From: Phocoena phocoena | Lineage: Eukaryota > Chordata > Mammalia > Artiodactyla > Phocoenidae | Assembly (NCBI RefSeq): GCF_963924675.1 | Contig: NC_089220.1 | Span: 58,724,639 to 58,788,638 of the forward strand | Direction: 5' to 3' | DNA: 64,000 nt | Shown: positions 1 to 12,074 of the stretch, in pieces | Layout of the letters: each line of letters begins with the position of its first letter | Position numbering within the stretch: the stretch's first letter is position 1 | Made by a program: the position numbers and the translations under genes | The notes under the pieces: generated by a model | What the model was told of the DNA's origin: nothing | The model's database searches: none | What the model saw: the letters and a program-made list of their open reading frames with translations, nothing else

Positions 1-835
1 GTAATTTCCTAAGTGATAAGAGCGCTCAGAGCATCTTTTGTTCTAAAATTGGTCTTTGTCCCCAGGTGCTGACACAGAGCTCCTAAATTCCTCGGAATTT
101 CCTGGGTAATAAGAGTGTGTTTTGTTCTAAAGAGGTGGTATGGGCTCCTGGATGGAACCAGAAATACCAAACCATGATTAGAAGCTTGGAACTTTCAAGC
201 CCTACTCCCCATTCTCCAGGAAAGGGAGAGCTGGAAATTGAGTTAATGATGGATCATGCCTACATGATGAAGCCTCCATAAAAATTCCAATAGTATTGGA
301 GTTTGTTGAGTCTCCAGGTTGGGGAATACATTCAAGTGCCAGGAGAGTGGTATACCTCAACTCCACGGGGACAGAAGCTCCTGTGCTTGGGACCCTCCCA
401 GAACTCACCCTATGTAACTCTTCATCTGACTTTTCATCTGTATTCTTTATCATACCCTTTATTATATAATAAATTGGTAAACATTAAGTGTTTCCCTGAG
501 TTCATGAGCCATTATAGCAAATAATCAAATCTAAGGGGGAGGAGGTCATAGAAACTTCTGATTTATAGCCAAGTTGGAAGGCTGTGGGTAACCTGGGGAT
601 CTACTACTTGTAATTGGCATATGAAGTGTGAAGCAGTCTTGGGAGACTGAGCCCTTAACCTGTGGGATCTGACACTATCTACCTGGAGACAGTGTCAGAA
701 TTTAGTTAAATTGTAGGACACCCTGCTGGTATCAAAGAGAACTGCTTGACGTGGGGAAAAAATCCTAGGCATTTGGTGTCAGAAGTGTTGTGAGTGTGGT
801 AACAGCGTTAGAATAAAGGAGAGACAAACAGGAGA
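1..835 (+). mobile_element. Old LTR-retrotransposon long terminal repeat remnant
   Basis: Decayed LTR-like sequence running into the window edge. Promoter-like and polyadenylation-like elements occur in the expected order: a CATAAAAA TATA-type box near 280, then an AATAAA signal near 470. After these comes a long U5-like stretch containing 'gtgtttccctgag' (about 489) and 'gagcccttaacctgtggga' (about 650). I recognise this as a common dispersed mammalian repeat but cannot name the subfamily with certainty; ERV1 and ERVL are both possible. No internal retroviral genes follow it, so it is probably a solo LTR. Both ends are imprecise. Confidence 0.5.
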
Positions 836-3685
836 AGTGGGGTTTTCCTACTTAATAACCTACATAAATATGCTATAAACTTAACAAGTCATATAACATG
901 ATTTGCAGCCTCTCAGCTTCTGCAAGTATTTATATACCATAACCACTTCAGATAAAGCTTTTAATATTACAGTAAGTAGCTACAAAATCAATTCTGATAT
1001 TGTACTATAGATTTAGTCTACAAGAGAAAAGTACGGTCATGTTAAAAGCAGTAAGAAATGCTTACAAGAAAATAAAGGTTTTATTTCCATAAGTTTCCAT
1101 AAAGTCTCTTTTAGACACCCCTTGTATTCTGAGTATTGATTTCTGGCCTGGCAATCTCCAAAATGAAAATACACCACCAAGAATAAAAGAATTTTAGGAT
1201 TAACTCAAATACATATGTCAATTTATAAATCATTTACGTAATACTACATTTATATATTAAGCTTATTTTAAAACATTCAAAGGTATTTTAATGATATGTT
1301 AAAAACACAGGCGGTTCTAATACTCCTCCAGCACAATATGCATCAGCACAGGCAAGAGCCACACCACTTTGGTGATCACCATTGTCACTACCATAAAGCT
1401 TCCTATTGAGCTTCCCAGGTTTTTCTTTCTTGCTGTCCTAATCTAACTCTAAGAGATATCTTCTTGAAGCTCAAAGCTTTAAAAATTATTCCCACACTTC
1501 AGCATTGTCTATACTAGATGGTTCATGACAAACACTATGCATTTGGAAATATAAAATATTTCATGAATTTTAACATGCATTTATTGACCCTTCTCCAGTA
1601 ATATTTAAGGTATATAATTTTTTGAAGTTTTTTCTAATTTAAGAGAGGGTTTTTTAAAATTATAAGTGTTACATCTCATTGCCTTGTGACTCTTTTAAAG
1701 ATTGAGTTCTGAAAACTGTAAGTGAATCAAGTAAAGACATGAAAAATAGGACATATAAACGATGCTGAAATAATGACAGTAAGTTTCCTTTGGAAAAATA
1801 AAGAGAAGAATACAAATAAACCCATTTAATATTGGGACCTCTGTGAACATACAAATGGAACAAGGAAAAATGATACAGCACTACATCCCATCCAGTGGAA
1901 TCCCATCTCATACAGGGTAAATGTTCTAAAATCAGTTAATTCCTAAGTCGTATGTAATCAAATCATACACAAGGGAGTAATCCCTTTGACCATCCCATGA
2001 AAATTTTGTAATAAGAGATCATACTGCAATAATGCTACCAAAGCTAGCTTTTCCTCTAACAGGATCAGACAGATGTTTTGTCAGCTGGCAACAGATGGAA
2101 GTTTTGACTGGCACTTAGAGTCATTAGTATCTCAATTTTGAGTCCTCAAACACTAAAATTACACTCAGGCTACAAGACACTTAAACAATGAGAGGGCTTC
2201 TGAAACTGACATTAAGCCCACACTCATCCCAGCCCTCATCCTCAACAGCAAATACCTCACTTTCTTCCTTAGGTTCACCTTGGGGCATAAGGGCCTTGAG
2301 TACAAAAGCAGTTGAATTTCTTTCATTATTTAATTTTCTCCACAACCTCTTCCCCTTCTCTTTCTCTCCCTCCAAGAACACATTGTTCATTCTGAAATTC
2401 AAAGAATGTAAATACATGCATGATGTAATTTCACACTCCACTGTGAGGTATGCAAAAGACAAGTGTTCCAGGGCAGATTTGGAATGGAAACTATAGAAAT
2501 GATGAAATACAAGAAAGTATTTAATGATTACAATCTGTTGGGCATTCTGCTTATATTTCTTAGGGATGCCTAAATGTAGGTATATTTTTAAAATCTCTAA
2601 ACAGCATTTACATTTTTTATTTAATGAAGTTATTAATGCTAAAATCTTCACAATAATGTACACAGACCTGATTTTTTTTCAGTCACTTGCCTCCCTCTTC
2701 TGTACTTTAGTCCCTACAGCTTTTCATTTGTATAATGCATATAATTAGGGTATCAAGTTAGAATATTCAAATTTCGAGCATGATGCCCCAGTTTCTAACA
2801 AAACCCACTCTTTTTAGATGTTAACTTATTAAAGGAAAGAAGACTACCTCTTGTTTTATGCAACTTCAGGAATTCAGGGTGAATCATAACTATAATGACT
2901 AGTAATTTTGTATACCTAGTGTCACTAGAAGAATTCAAATGGATGTTCAAGGGAAAATAATTGTCATACTTGTGTCACAGGATGAGGGAGACATTTATGT
3001 TTCTTTTGCTATTTTTTTACAGTTCAAATTTTATTTTGTTTCCATATACATGGAAACAAATAAGAAAAACTTTGTATGTGTATGATTTTCATCTTCTGCT
3101 CAGGTTATTTACTTGTCTTATATGTTTGTGTAGGAGGGATGGGGGAGTGGGGAGCAAGATAAGAGAGCAGAGATAAAACTGGAAAAATGTTTTGATCTTT
3201 TTCTCCCACTTTAATGAATGAGGAAAATGCAAGTTTTTGATCAGCTACAAAGATTCCTGTCCCCTTATTTGCTATTAGTATTTTAGGAGTTATTTTTGGA
3301 AAATAGACCTCTATTAAATTAAAATTTTCTCCATATTAGGAATAGCAAATATCAATGTAAATTTGTTATTCATATTTGTCTTTATGCAAAGCATGTTTTT
3401 TCTCAGTTCTGTCATAAACTGGATTTCTCTTATTTATTAAAAGATGTTCAGAGAAATCTAGCAATATGCTTTATATCTACTTTGTTCATCATTTACAGAA
3501 CTTAAACACTTAATAAATGCTAATTTCTCAAACTTCCAACACCAAAAATAAATGAAGATTACTTCCAAAAGGTTTATTTCACCATACTCCTATGTAGAAA
3601 AAAATTATTATTTTCATACTGTATTCAATCAGTGTGTGAACTAGAATTAGGTAGTTTTAAAGCCCATAAGAGTTTACATTAGAAA
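836..3685. other. No gene seen; AT-rich unclassified DNA
   Basis: No splice-bounded exon-like frame, RNA gene or recognisable repeat was found. The open frames here (for example 2181-2663 on the minus strand and 2188-2496 on the plus strand, which overlap antisense to each other) have no recognisable domain and look like chance. Very old repeats could be hidden. Confidence 0.6.
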
Positions 3686-4022
3686 ATGTGGCAGAAACCT
3701 GCAAACTGTCGGTCTAACCTCTTATTTCCAGGCCCACATCTAGACTAAATTTCCCCAACTCCTTTATAGTTAGCTGAGTTCAGGTCAACCATACAACAAA
3801 GCACTAGCCAACAAAATGTGAGAACAAATAATGTATACCATTGCCTAAATAGTACCATTAAAATCTCCTTGATCTATGCTGCATGACCTTGACCTTCTGG
3901 CTAGCTTAATGATGACCAAAGTAATTTCAGAAGCTGCATGTTGATTGACAGATCCAGAAGAGCTCAGGAGCCTGGATCCCTGAATTACTGCATGGACTTT
4001 TCACAAATTAGAAATAAACTGT
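3686..4022 (+). repeat. Possible LTR-like interspersed repeat relic
   Basis: The segment ends in 'gagcctggatccctgaatta' (near 3970) followed by an AATAAA signal at about 4013. This arrangement is typical of several old mammalian LTR families. It abuts the poly-T of the antisense L1 that follows. The family assignment is a guess. Confidence 0.33.
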
Positions 4023-5180
4023 TGTTTTTTTCCCCCCAGCTTCATTGGGAAATAATAGACAATACAATTGTATTTAAAGTGTACAACATGATATGATATG
4101 ATACAATATACATTGTGGAATGATTACCAAGATCAAGATAATTAATACATTCATCACCACCACACCACACACAGTTAATTCTTTTTATGTGTGTGGTGAG
4201 AACACTTAAGGTTTATTCTCAGCAAATTTCAAGTATACAATACCATATTGTTAATCATTTTCACCATGCTATACATTAGAATCTCAGAACTTATTTATCT
4301 TACAACTGACAGTATGTATACTTTGATGTACATCTCCCTATTTCCCACTCTTCCCAGCCCCAGGCAACCACTCTTCTATTCACTATTTCTACAAAATCAG
4401 CTTTTCTTTTTTTTTTTAAAGATTTTACATGTAGGTGATACCAGTCAGTATTTCCTCTTCTCTATCTGGCTGATTTCACTTAGCATAATGCCCTCCAGCT
4501 TCATCCACGTTGTTGCAAGTGGCAGGATTTCCTTCCTTTTTATGGCTGAATAATATTCTATTATTCTATTTTATATAAAAATTATATATATAAAATTATA
4601 TATATATATCACATTTTCTTTACCCATTCATCCTTTAAAGGACATTTAAGTTGTTTCCATATCTTGGATATTGTGAATAATGCTGCAATTATCATGGGAG
4701 TGCAGATATTTCTTAGAGATACTTATTTCATTTCTTTTAGATTTATAACCAGGAGTGGGATTGCTGGGTCATATGGTAGTTCTATTTTTAATTTTTTGAG
4801 GAATTTACACATTGCTTTCCATAGTGGCTGCACCAACTTACATTCCCACCAACAATACACAGGCTTTCCTTTTCTCTACAATCTCATCAGCATTTATTAT
4901 CTCTTATCTTTTGATAATAGACATTGTAACAAATATGAGGTGATATCTTGCATTTCCCTGATGATGAGTAGTGTTGAGCAACTTTTCAGGTAACTACTGG
5001 CCATTCATATGTCTTCTTTGGAAAAATGTCTATTCAGGTCCTTTGCCCATTTTTAATTGAACTAGTTGCTTTTTTTCCATTTAGTTGTATACGTTCTGTT
5101 TATATATTTTGGATATTAACCCCTTCTAAGATATACGGTATACAAATAATTTCTCCTATTCTGTAGGCTGCCTTTTCAAT

Positions 5181-6905
5181 TTATTGTTTCCTATGCAGAA
5201 GCTCTTTAGTTTGATGTAGTCCTAACTTACTTGTTTTAGCATTGGTTGCCTGTGCCTTTGGCATCTTAGCCAAGAAATTATTGCAAAGACCAATGTCAAG
5301 GGGCTTTTTCCCTGTGATTTCTTCTACGAGTTTTATGGTTTTAGGTCCTACATTTAAAACTTTATATAATTTTTTGTGAGTGGTGTAAGATAGTGGTCTT
5401 GTTTCATTCTTTTGCATGTGGATATCCAGTTTTCTAAACATAATTTATTAGAGACTATCATTAGCCTATCATATATTCTTGGTCCCTTGTTGAAAAGTAG
5501 TTGATTGTTAATATGTCAGTTTACTTCTGGGCTCTCTATTCTGTTCCTAAGTATCTTAGTCTATGTGAATGTTTGTATGCCTGTAGCATATGGTTATGAT
5601 AGCTTTGTAATGTAGTTTGGAGTCAGAAGTGTGATGCCTCCAACTTTGTTCTTCTTGCTAAGGATTACTTTAGCTAGTAAGCATCTTCTGTGGTTCCACT
5701 TGAATTGTAGAGTTGTTTTTTCTATTTATGTGAGAAATGCCATTAGAATTTCAGTAGGGAATGCATTGAATCTATAGATCACTTTGAGTAGTATAGACAT
5801 TAATTATTCTAATCCAAGAACATGGAGGGCTATCTTTCCATTTATCTGTATCCTCAATTTCTTCTATCAATATCTTATCAGTGTACAGGTCTTTCACCTC
5901 CTTGTTTAAATTTATTGCTAAGTATTTTGTTGTTTGCATTGCTATTATAAATAGAACTGATTTCTTGATTTTCCTTTCAGATAGTTTGTTGTCAGTATAT
6001 AAAAGTGCAATATATTTTTATGCTGATTTCTTACCTACAACTTTACTGAAATAATTTGTCAGTTATAACCGTTTTCTAGTGGAGTCACTACAGTTTTCCA
6101 CATATAAGATGATGTCATCTACAAATAATCTTTCATCTTCCTTTCCAATTTGGATGCTTTTCTTTTTCTTGCTTAATCACTGTGGCTACCACTTCCAGTA
6201 CTATATTGAATAGAAGTAGTGAGAATGGGCATTCTTATCTTATTCCCAATCTTAGAGAAAAGGTATACACTTTTTCATCAAGTGTGATGTTAGCTGTGGG
6301 CTTATCATATATGGCCTTTGTTATATTGAGGTACATTCCTTCCACACCTAATTTGTTGAGAGTTTCTATCATGAAAGTATGTTGAATTTTGTTAAATGCT
6401 TCTCCACATCTATTGAGATGATTCTATGATTTTTATCTTTCATTCTGTTAATGTGGTGTATCATATTGATTGACTTATGGATTTTGAAACATCCTTGCAT
6501 CCCAGGAATAAATCCCACTGAATCATTGTGTATGATTCTGTTAATTTGCTCTTGAATTTGGTTTGCTGGTATTTTTTATTTTTTTGAGGATTTTCACATC
6601 AATGTTCATCAAAACTATTGTCCTAGAATTTTCTTTTCTTGTAGTGTCCTTATTTGGCTTTGGTATTGGGGTAACACTGGCCTCATAAAATGAGTTTGGG
6701 AGTATTCCTTTCTAAGTTTTAAGAAAATTTTGAGAAGGATTGGTATTACCACAGGGGCAGTAAATCTATCTGGTATAGGGCTTTTATTTGTCAGGAGATT
6801 TTTGATTACTGATTCAATCCCCTTGCTTGCTATTGCTGTGTCCAGATTGTCTATTAATTCATGATTCAGTCTTGGTAAGTTGTAAATGATTAAGAATTTA
6901 TCCAT
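5181..6905 (-). pseudogene. Decayed L1 ORF2 (RT and C-terminal region), antisense
   Basis: Non-functional remains of L1 ORF2p, the endonuclease/reverse transcriptase that copies L1 and SINE RNA. The 5181-5441 frame matches the ORF2p region after the RT: it contains the 'GPKTIKLVEE' stretch and an 'IGLCNNFLAKMPKA' segment resembling the usual IGxGKDFxxKTPKA. The 6615-6905 frame matches the region just before RT, with 'MDKFL...NLPRLNHE' corresponding to the usual MDKFL...LPRLN. At 6114-6125 the catalytic FADD box reads FVDD. Stops and frameshifts separate the fragments, so no complete protein can be made. Confidence 0.8.
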
Positions 6906-6912
6906 TGCTTCT

Positions 6913-6984
6913 TTTTTTTAAAATTTTTATTAGAGTTGATTTACCATGTTGTGTTAGTTTCTGCTGTACAGCAAAGTGAATCAG

Positions 6985-7033
<49 letters not shown>

Positions 7034-7740
7034 CTCCACTCTTTTTTAGATTCTTTTCCTAAATAGGCCATTTCAGAGTACTGAGTAGAGGTCCCTGTGC
7101 TATACAGTAGGTTCTTATTAGTTATCTATTTTATATATAGTAGTGTGTATATGTCAATCCCAATCTCCCATTTTATCCCCCTCCCGCTTATCCCCTGGTA
7201 ATCATAAGTTTGTTTTCTACATCTGTTACTCTACTTCTGTTGTGTAAATAAGTTTATTTGTACCCTATTTTTAGATTCCACATATAAGCAATATCATATG
7301 ATATTTGTCTTTGTCTGACTTACTTCACTCAGTATAACAATCTCTAGATCCATCCATGTTGCTGCAAATGGCAGTATTTTGTTCTTTTTTATGGCTCAGT
7401 AATATTCCATGTATATATGTACCACATCTTCTTTATCCATTCCTCTGTTGGTGGACATTTAGTTTGCTTCCATGTCCTGGCTATTGTAAGTAGTGCTGCA
7501 GTGAACACTGGGGTGCATGTATCATTTTGAATTATGGTTTTCTCCAGGAATATGCCTAGGAGTGGGATTGCTGGGTCATATGGTAGGTCTATTTTTAGTT
7601 TTTTAAGGAACCTCCATACTCTTCTGCATAGTGGCTGTACCAATTAACATTCCCACCAACAGTGTAGGAGGGTTCCCTTTTCTACACACCTTCACCAGCA
7701 TTTATATTTTGCAGATTTTTTGATGATGGCCATTCTGACC
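6913..7740 (-). mobile_element. 5'-truncated L1 3' end nested in older L1
   Basis: A second antisense L1 3' terminus. Poly-T begins at 6913, followed by the 3'UTR and the end of ORF2; the 7389-7643 frame contains '[11 protein letters not shown]' and 'TEEWIKKMW', the hallmark ORF2p C-terminus. It is bounded by near-identical 13-bp direct repeats, ATCCATTGCTTCT (6900-6912) and ATCAATTTCTTCT (7741-7753), with 11 of 13 matching. The host L1 resumes directly after the second copy, so this is a clean secondary insertion of about 830 bp. The 3'UTR resembles the cetartiodactyl-type L1 ends elsewhere in the window. Confidence 0.88.
6985..7032. repeat. (TA)n microsatellite
   Basis: About 23 uninterrupted TA dinucleotides lie inside the nested L1 3'UTR. 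The position corresponds to a short TATATG-type tract seen at the same place in other L1 copies of the window. Confidence 0.95.
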
Positions 7741-7853
7741 ATCAATTTCTTCTAAGTTATCTAGTTTGTTGGTATATAATTGTTTATAGTTGTCTGTTAG
7801 TATCCTTTGTGTTTCTGTGGTATCAGTTTACTGTCTCCTCTTTCATTTCTGGG

Positions 7854-7888
7854 TTTTTTTTTTTTGTTGTTGTTGTTGTTGTTTTTTT
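7854..7888. repeat. T-rich / (TTG)n simple repeat
   Basis: A poly-T run followed by several TTG repeats and more T, inside the antisense old L1. It is ordinary low-complexity expansion. Confidence 0.8.
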
Positions 7889-9400
7889 TGATTCATCATT
7901 CTTTTCTCCTTAGTCTAGCTAAAGCTTTGCCCATTTTATCTTTAAAAATGCAACTCTTAATTTTATTAATTTTTTCTATTGTCATTCTAGCCTCTGTTTT
8001 ATTTCTGCTCCAGTCTTTATTATTTTCTTTCTTCTGTTAAATTTTGACTTAGTTTATTCTTTTTCTAGTTCCTTGAGGTTTAATGTTAGATTGTTTATTT
8101 GAAGTCTTTATTTTTTTATGTAGGGCTTTATCATTATAAACTACCCTCCTAGAACTGTTTGTGCTTCATGCCATAAATTTTGGTTTCAATTTTTGTCTAA
8201 AAATATTTTTTATTTCTTCTTTGACTCTATTCATGAGTGTATTGTTTAATTTCTATATATTTGTGACTTTTCCAATCTTCCTGCTGTTATGACTTCTGGT
8301 TTCATACCAATGTATTTGAAAATGATACTTAATAAAATTTTAATCATCATAAATTTGTTAAGACTTATTTTGTGAACTAACATATGATTTATCCTGGGAA
8401 ACATTCCATGTACACTTGAGAAGAATGTGCATTCTGTTGAGGTTGGATGGAATGTTCTATATGTCTGTTAGATCCAATTGGTCTAAGTTATAGCTTAATT
8501 TCATTATTTACTTATTGATTTTCTACCTGTATGATCTTTCCATTGTTAATAGTGGGATAGTATAGTCCCCTACTATTATTGCATTGCTGTATATTTTTGC
8601 CTTAAGATCTGTTAATAATTGTTTAGTATATTAAGATGCTTTGGGTACATATATAATTTTATATCCTCTTGATGAATTGACCTCTTTATAATTATATAAT
8701 GACCTTCTTTGTCGTTTGTTACCCTCCTTTTGACTTAAAGTATATTCTGTCTGACTTAAGTGTAGCTACCCCTCTCCTTTTCTGGCCTCCAGTTGCATGA
8801 AATATCTTTTTCCATCCCTTCACTTTCAGTCTGTGAGTATCCTTAAACCTTAAATGAGTCTCTGTGTGTAGCATATAGTTGAGTCTTTTTTCAATCCATT
8901 TACACTATATGTCTTCTAATTGGAGAATTTAAACTCTATTTACATTTAGAGTATTTATTAATATGTAAAGGCTTGCTATTTTGATTTTAAAAATTGTTTT
9001 CTGATTGTTTTCTAGTTTCTTTGTTCCTTTCTTCCTCTCTTGTTGTCTTTCTTTGTCAACTGATGATTTTGAAGTGGTATGCTTTGAATTTTTCTCTTTA
9101 TCATTTGTGTATCTATTATAGGATTTTGCTTTGTGATTACAATGAGGCTTTCATAATATATCTTATAGTTATAACAGTCTCTTTTAAGCTGGTAACAACT
9201 TAATTGAAAGTGCACATAAATCTTCTACACTTCTACTTGCCCCACACACATATTTTATGTTGCTGATGTCACAATTTATGTATGTTTATACTGTGTATCC
9301 ATTAACAAAATATTGTAACTATAGTTATTTTTAACACTTTTATCAAGATTCAAACATATATACATTCAATTACCTAAAGTTTATCCCTATTTAGATATCC

Positions 9401-10485
9401 TACAAACACCTTAAACTCAAACCATTCATTTTAGAAAGGCATTAGTCAGAAGTGGGTGGTATAATGGCCTTTCTCAATGTTCTCAGCGTTCTAGAGCTAT
9501 ACCTATAGCAGGATAGAGCAAATGCATAGTTCCTCAGTAATCTTATTTTCCTTAACTACTGGCCTGAACAAGTCAGTGAAAATTATACTCTCCAAAGCCA
9601 TATTGTCTTTGAATGACTTACATCTCTTTCCAGATGCCATGTACCTGCTTATCTAATATTGTTATATGTGGTATAAAGACCCTAACACCAACAGATCTTG
9701 CAAAGTTGGCATTTTCTTCACTTTTTAGAGTTTGATGATGGATGCTGAAGGTAAGATGACAAGACTTACCAAAAGAAAATAGGAATGAAATCCAAGCATA
9801 AACAGCAAATAGTTATCCTTTCTCTCTAGTGAATCATCCCTCTACATCCCTTGTCACACAACATTGGTGGACTCAATATATGTTATACACAGCTAAATTT
9901 GGGAGGGAACATTGTGTAATGTGGTATTAGGAGAGAAATGGTATAATGAGCTATGTAAATCCTGGTAAAAAATAGAGATGTTTTGTAAAGTCTTGAAATT
10001 CAAAGTATTAGCTAATGAGATTAATAAAAACTCACCAATCACTATCTGCCAAATTAATCTTTGCATTATTTAAACTCACACCATAATCCCAATCAATGCA
10101 TCTACTCAAAAAACAAAATCAGAAATAAATGGGTGCCATGTTGGACATAAAAATCTAAAGTGTAAGTCACCGTCTCCTCACACAAATATATCCCTTGCAT
10201 CTGTGCCCTTATGGATAGACATCATCATCATTAACACATTTATTTGAGCTATTCTTTGATAGGAACCACTAGGAAACTTTTACACTAGATTATTATTATA
10301 CCCAATATGGTATAATCTGCTGTATTAGTCTAACAAACAATGAATATTTCCTAATTATTGATACTATCAGAAAAGTCTTACTAGAGTAGCAATAAAAACA
10401 AAAAAAGAATGACCACTTTCCTATATTTTTAATATAGTTGAAAAAGTATTTGATGTATGGAGATAGTTTATAAATAAGACTTTAT
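9401..10485. other. No gene seen; unclassified intergenic DNA
   Basis: Complex AT-rich sequence between the old L1 and an L2 relic. No repeat or coding region is recognised. Confidence 0.55.
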
Positions 10486-10870
10486 GAAAAGCATAAAATG
10501 AATAGCAGAGACTATAAACCATATGTGAGTTCAGAAGAGGGAAGGAGTCAAAATACAATATCATAAAGGTGATATTTGAGTTGAATACAAAACATGCTCG
10601 AGATTTATGTCAGATGAGAGGAAAAGAAAGAATTTTCCAAGTAAGTAATAGAAGTCAAGTCATAAATAATGGATATGTAAGATTAATTGCTTAGAGGAAA
10701 GGTTAATTTCAAATTAGGACACAGTTGTGAAGGATTATGAACGAACAATGAAGGTGTTTGGATTATATCTAAGGCATAGTTTTAAAAAAAATCACTCAAG
10801 GTTTTTGATCAGAGGAATTATATTAGAAAAGGAGCAGTTTAAAAGATACAATTTTGGGAAAGGTTTACAA
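10486..10870 (-). mobile_element. Ancient L2 LINE fragment (antisense)
   Basis: The segment reads as the complement of the L2 ORF region: 'gtgatatttgagttgaatac' near 10571, then 'tttttgatcagaggaattat' near 10801, mirror the usual L2 antisense text. It is heavily diverged and called from recognition of the order of motifs. Confidence 0.5.
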
Positions 10871-11845
10871 GTCATATAAAGAGGGACTATGATCCCTATA
10901 TACATACTTTAGTCCATTACCTTAGAACAGAATGAGGATCCCCAGATGGTAAGATATTTTCAACAAACAAGGGCAGCGAGCCATGTACAAACTTAACCAA
11001 GAAAAAAAAGTGTAACTAATTCAATTTACTATGCTATTTTCCATAACCATCTAAAAATAGGAAATCCTGAAGGAATAAATGGAGAGCAAAAAATAAAAAA
11101 CAAAGTACAGAATAATAGATGGAAATTTAGTCAATTGACCAGAATAAAAAGAAGCAAAAAATGCTCTGAAAGGACACAAAATGTAAAAAGAATTTAAGTC
11201 ACATGATAAGGCAAGGTAAGCCAGTGAAGGTGAGAACAACTGTGTTTAACAATTAAGTAAAATTCAGTTTCACCTTTTTTTTTTTTTTTAATTCACTAAC
11301 TGTAAACATGCTTGTATCTCTGGGCATTAGTATTTGTTGTTCCTTTCCAGGTAGATGAGTTATTTATAAATGCATTCATTCTTAGGCATTTCTGTCAAGA
11401 ATCTACTCTGGCTGATGCCAAAATATCACTGCTGCTAAAACGTTTTTGGTAGGCATGGCCAGAGCAGCTGAAGGATCAATGTGTTATTAAAAATATTAGA
11501 GTACCAGTTATATAACTGTGGCTCAGCAATAATTGCCTTTTTTGGTGGTGGATAGAGCCTAGAGTAATTGGCATATGCCCTTACTATCCATATAAAGGGC
11601 AAGAAGTTTCTGGTTTCTTTCTACCTACAATTTAAGTCTTTTTTTTTTTCCTTTCTAGGAACAGGCTGCAGTAGTTTTCTGATTAAGAACAACAGCACCT
11701 CCAAGAAGAACTAGGGAACATAAAGAGTAACAAAAGAATGCAGGAGAGGTCAATCATTTTGTGTCTGCTCATTTATTGTTATGCAGTATGTACCTTTTAT
11801 TCTGAGTATTTGCTTCCCATAGTAACCCAAAGGAAAATAAATCTT
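10871..11845. other. No gene seen; unclassified DNA with poly-T tracts
   Basis: Poly-T tracts are present near 11277-11290 and 11639-11650. The minus-strand open frame at 11051-11239 has no recognisable domain. Nothing else is supported. Confidence 0.5.
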
Positions 11846-12074
11846 AAAAAGAGACAAGTCGGGCTTCCCTGGTGGCACAGTGGTTGAGAGTCTGCCTGCC
11901 GATGCAGGGGACAAGGGTTCGTGCCCCGGTCCAGGAAGATCCTACATGCCGCGGAGGGGCTGGGCCCGTGAGCCATGGCCGCTGAGCCTGCGCATCCGGA
12001 GCCTGTGCTCCGCAACGGGAGAGGCCACAACAGTGAGAGGCCCGCATACCGCAAAAAAAAAAAAGAGACAAGTC
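11846..12074 (+). mobile_element. CHR-type tRNA-derived SINE with TSD
   Basis: The short-form cetacean SINE occupies 11861-12060. It has a tRNA-like head with an RNA polymerase III A box (TGGCACAGTGG, 11873-11883) and B box (GGTTCGTGCC, 11916-11925), then the body and an A-rich tail. It is flanked by perfect 14-15 bp direct repeats (AAAAGAGACAAGTC at 11847-11860 and 12061-12074). The upstream flank reads TT/AAAA, the preferred L1 endonuclease nick, so it was mobilised by L1. The overlapping open frames on both strands at 11797-12253 are translations of this SINE, not genes. Confidence 0.95.

Larger units (their letters stand above)
4023..9400 (-). mobile_element. Old LINE-1, antisense, interrupted by a younger L1
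   Basis: The plus strand reads as the reverse complement of an L1. A poly-T starts near 4023, followed by the 3'UTR (4030-4400), the ORF2 C-terminal region (4400-5450), reverse transcriptase (about 5450-6900), and, beyond the nested insertion, the ORF2 N-terminal/endonuclease and upstream region (7741 to about 9400). It is the older of the L1 layers here: it is extensively diverged with many stops and indels, and it hosts the insertion at 6913-7740. The 5' boundary near 9400 is approximate. The subfamily is an old mammalian L1M-like type by general resemblance only. Confidence 0.85.

Noticed and set aside
2181..2663. 160-residue minus-strand open frame
   Set aside because: It overlaps another long frame on the opposite strand, lacks any recognisable domain and lies in AT-rich DNA where chance frames are common.
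11861..11935. tRNA gene suggested by A and B boxes
   Set aside because: The boxes belong to the tRNA-derived head of a SINE with TSD and A-tail; no cloverleaf of a functional tRNA is completed. The same holds for the other four SINE copies.
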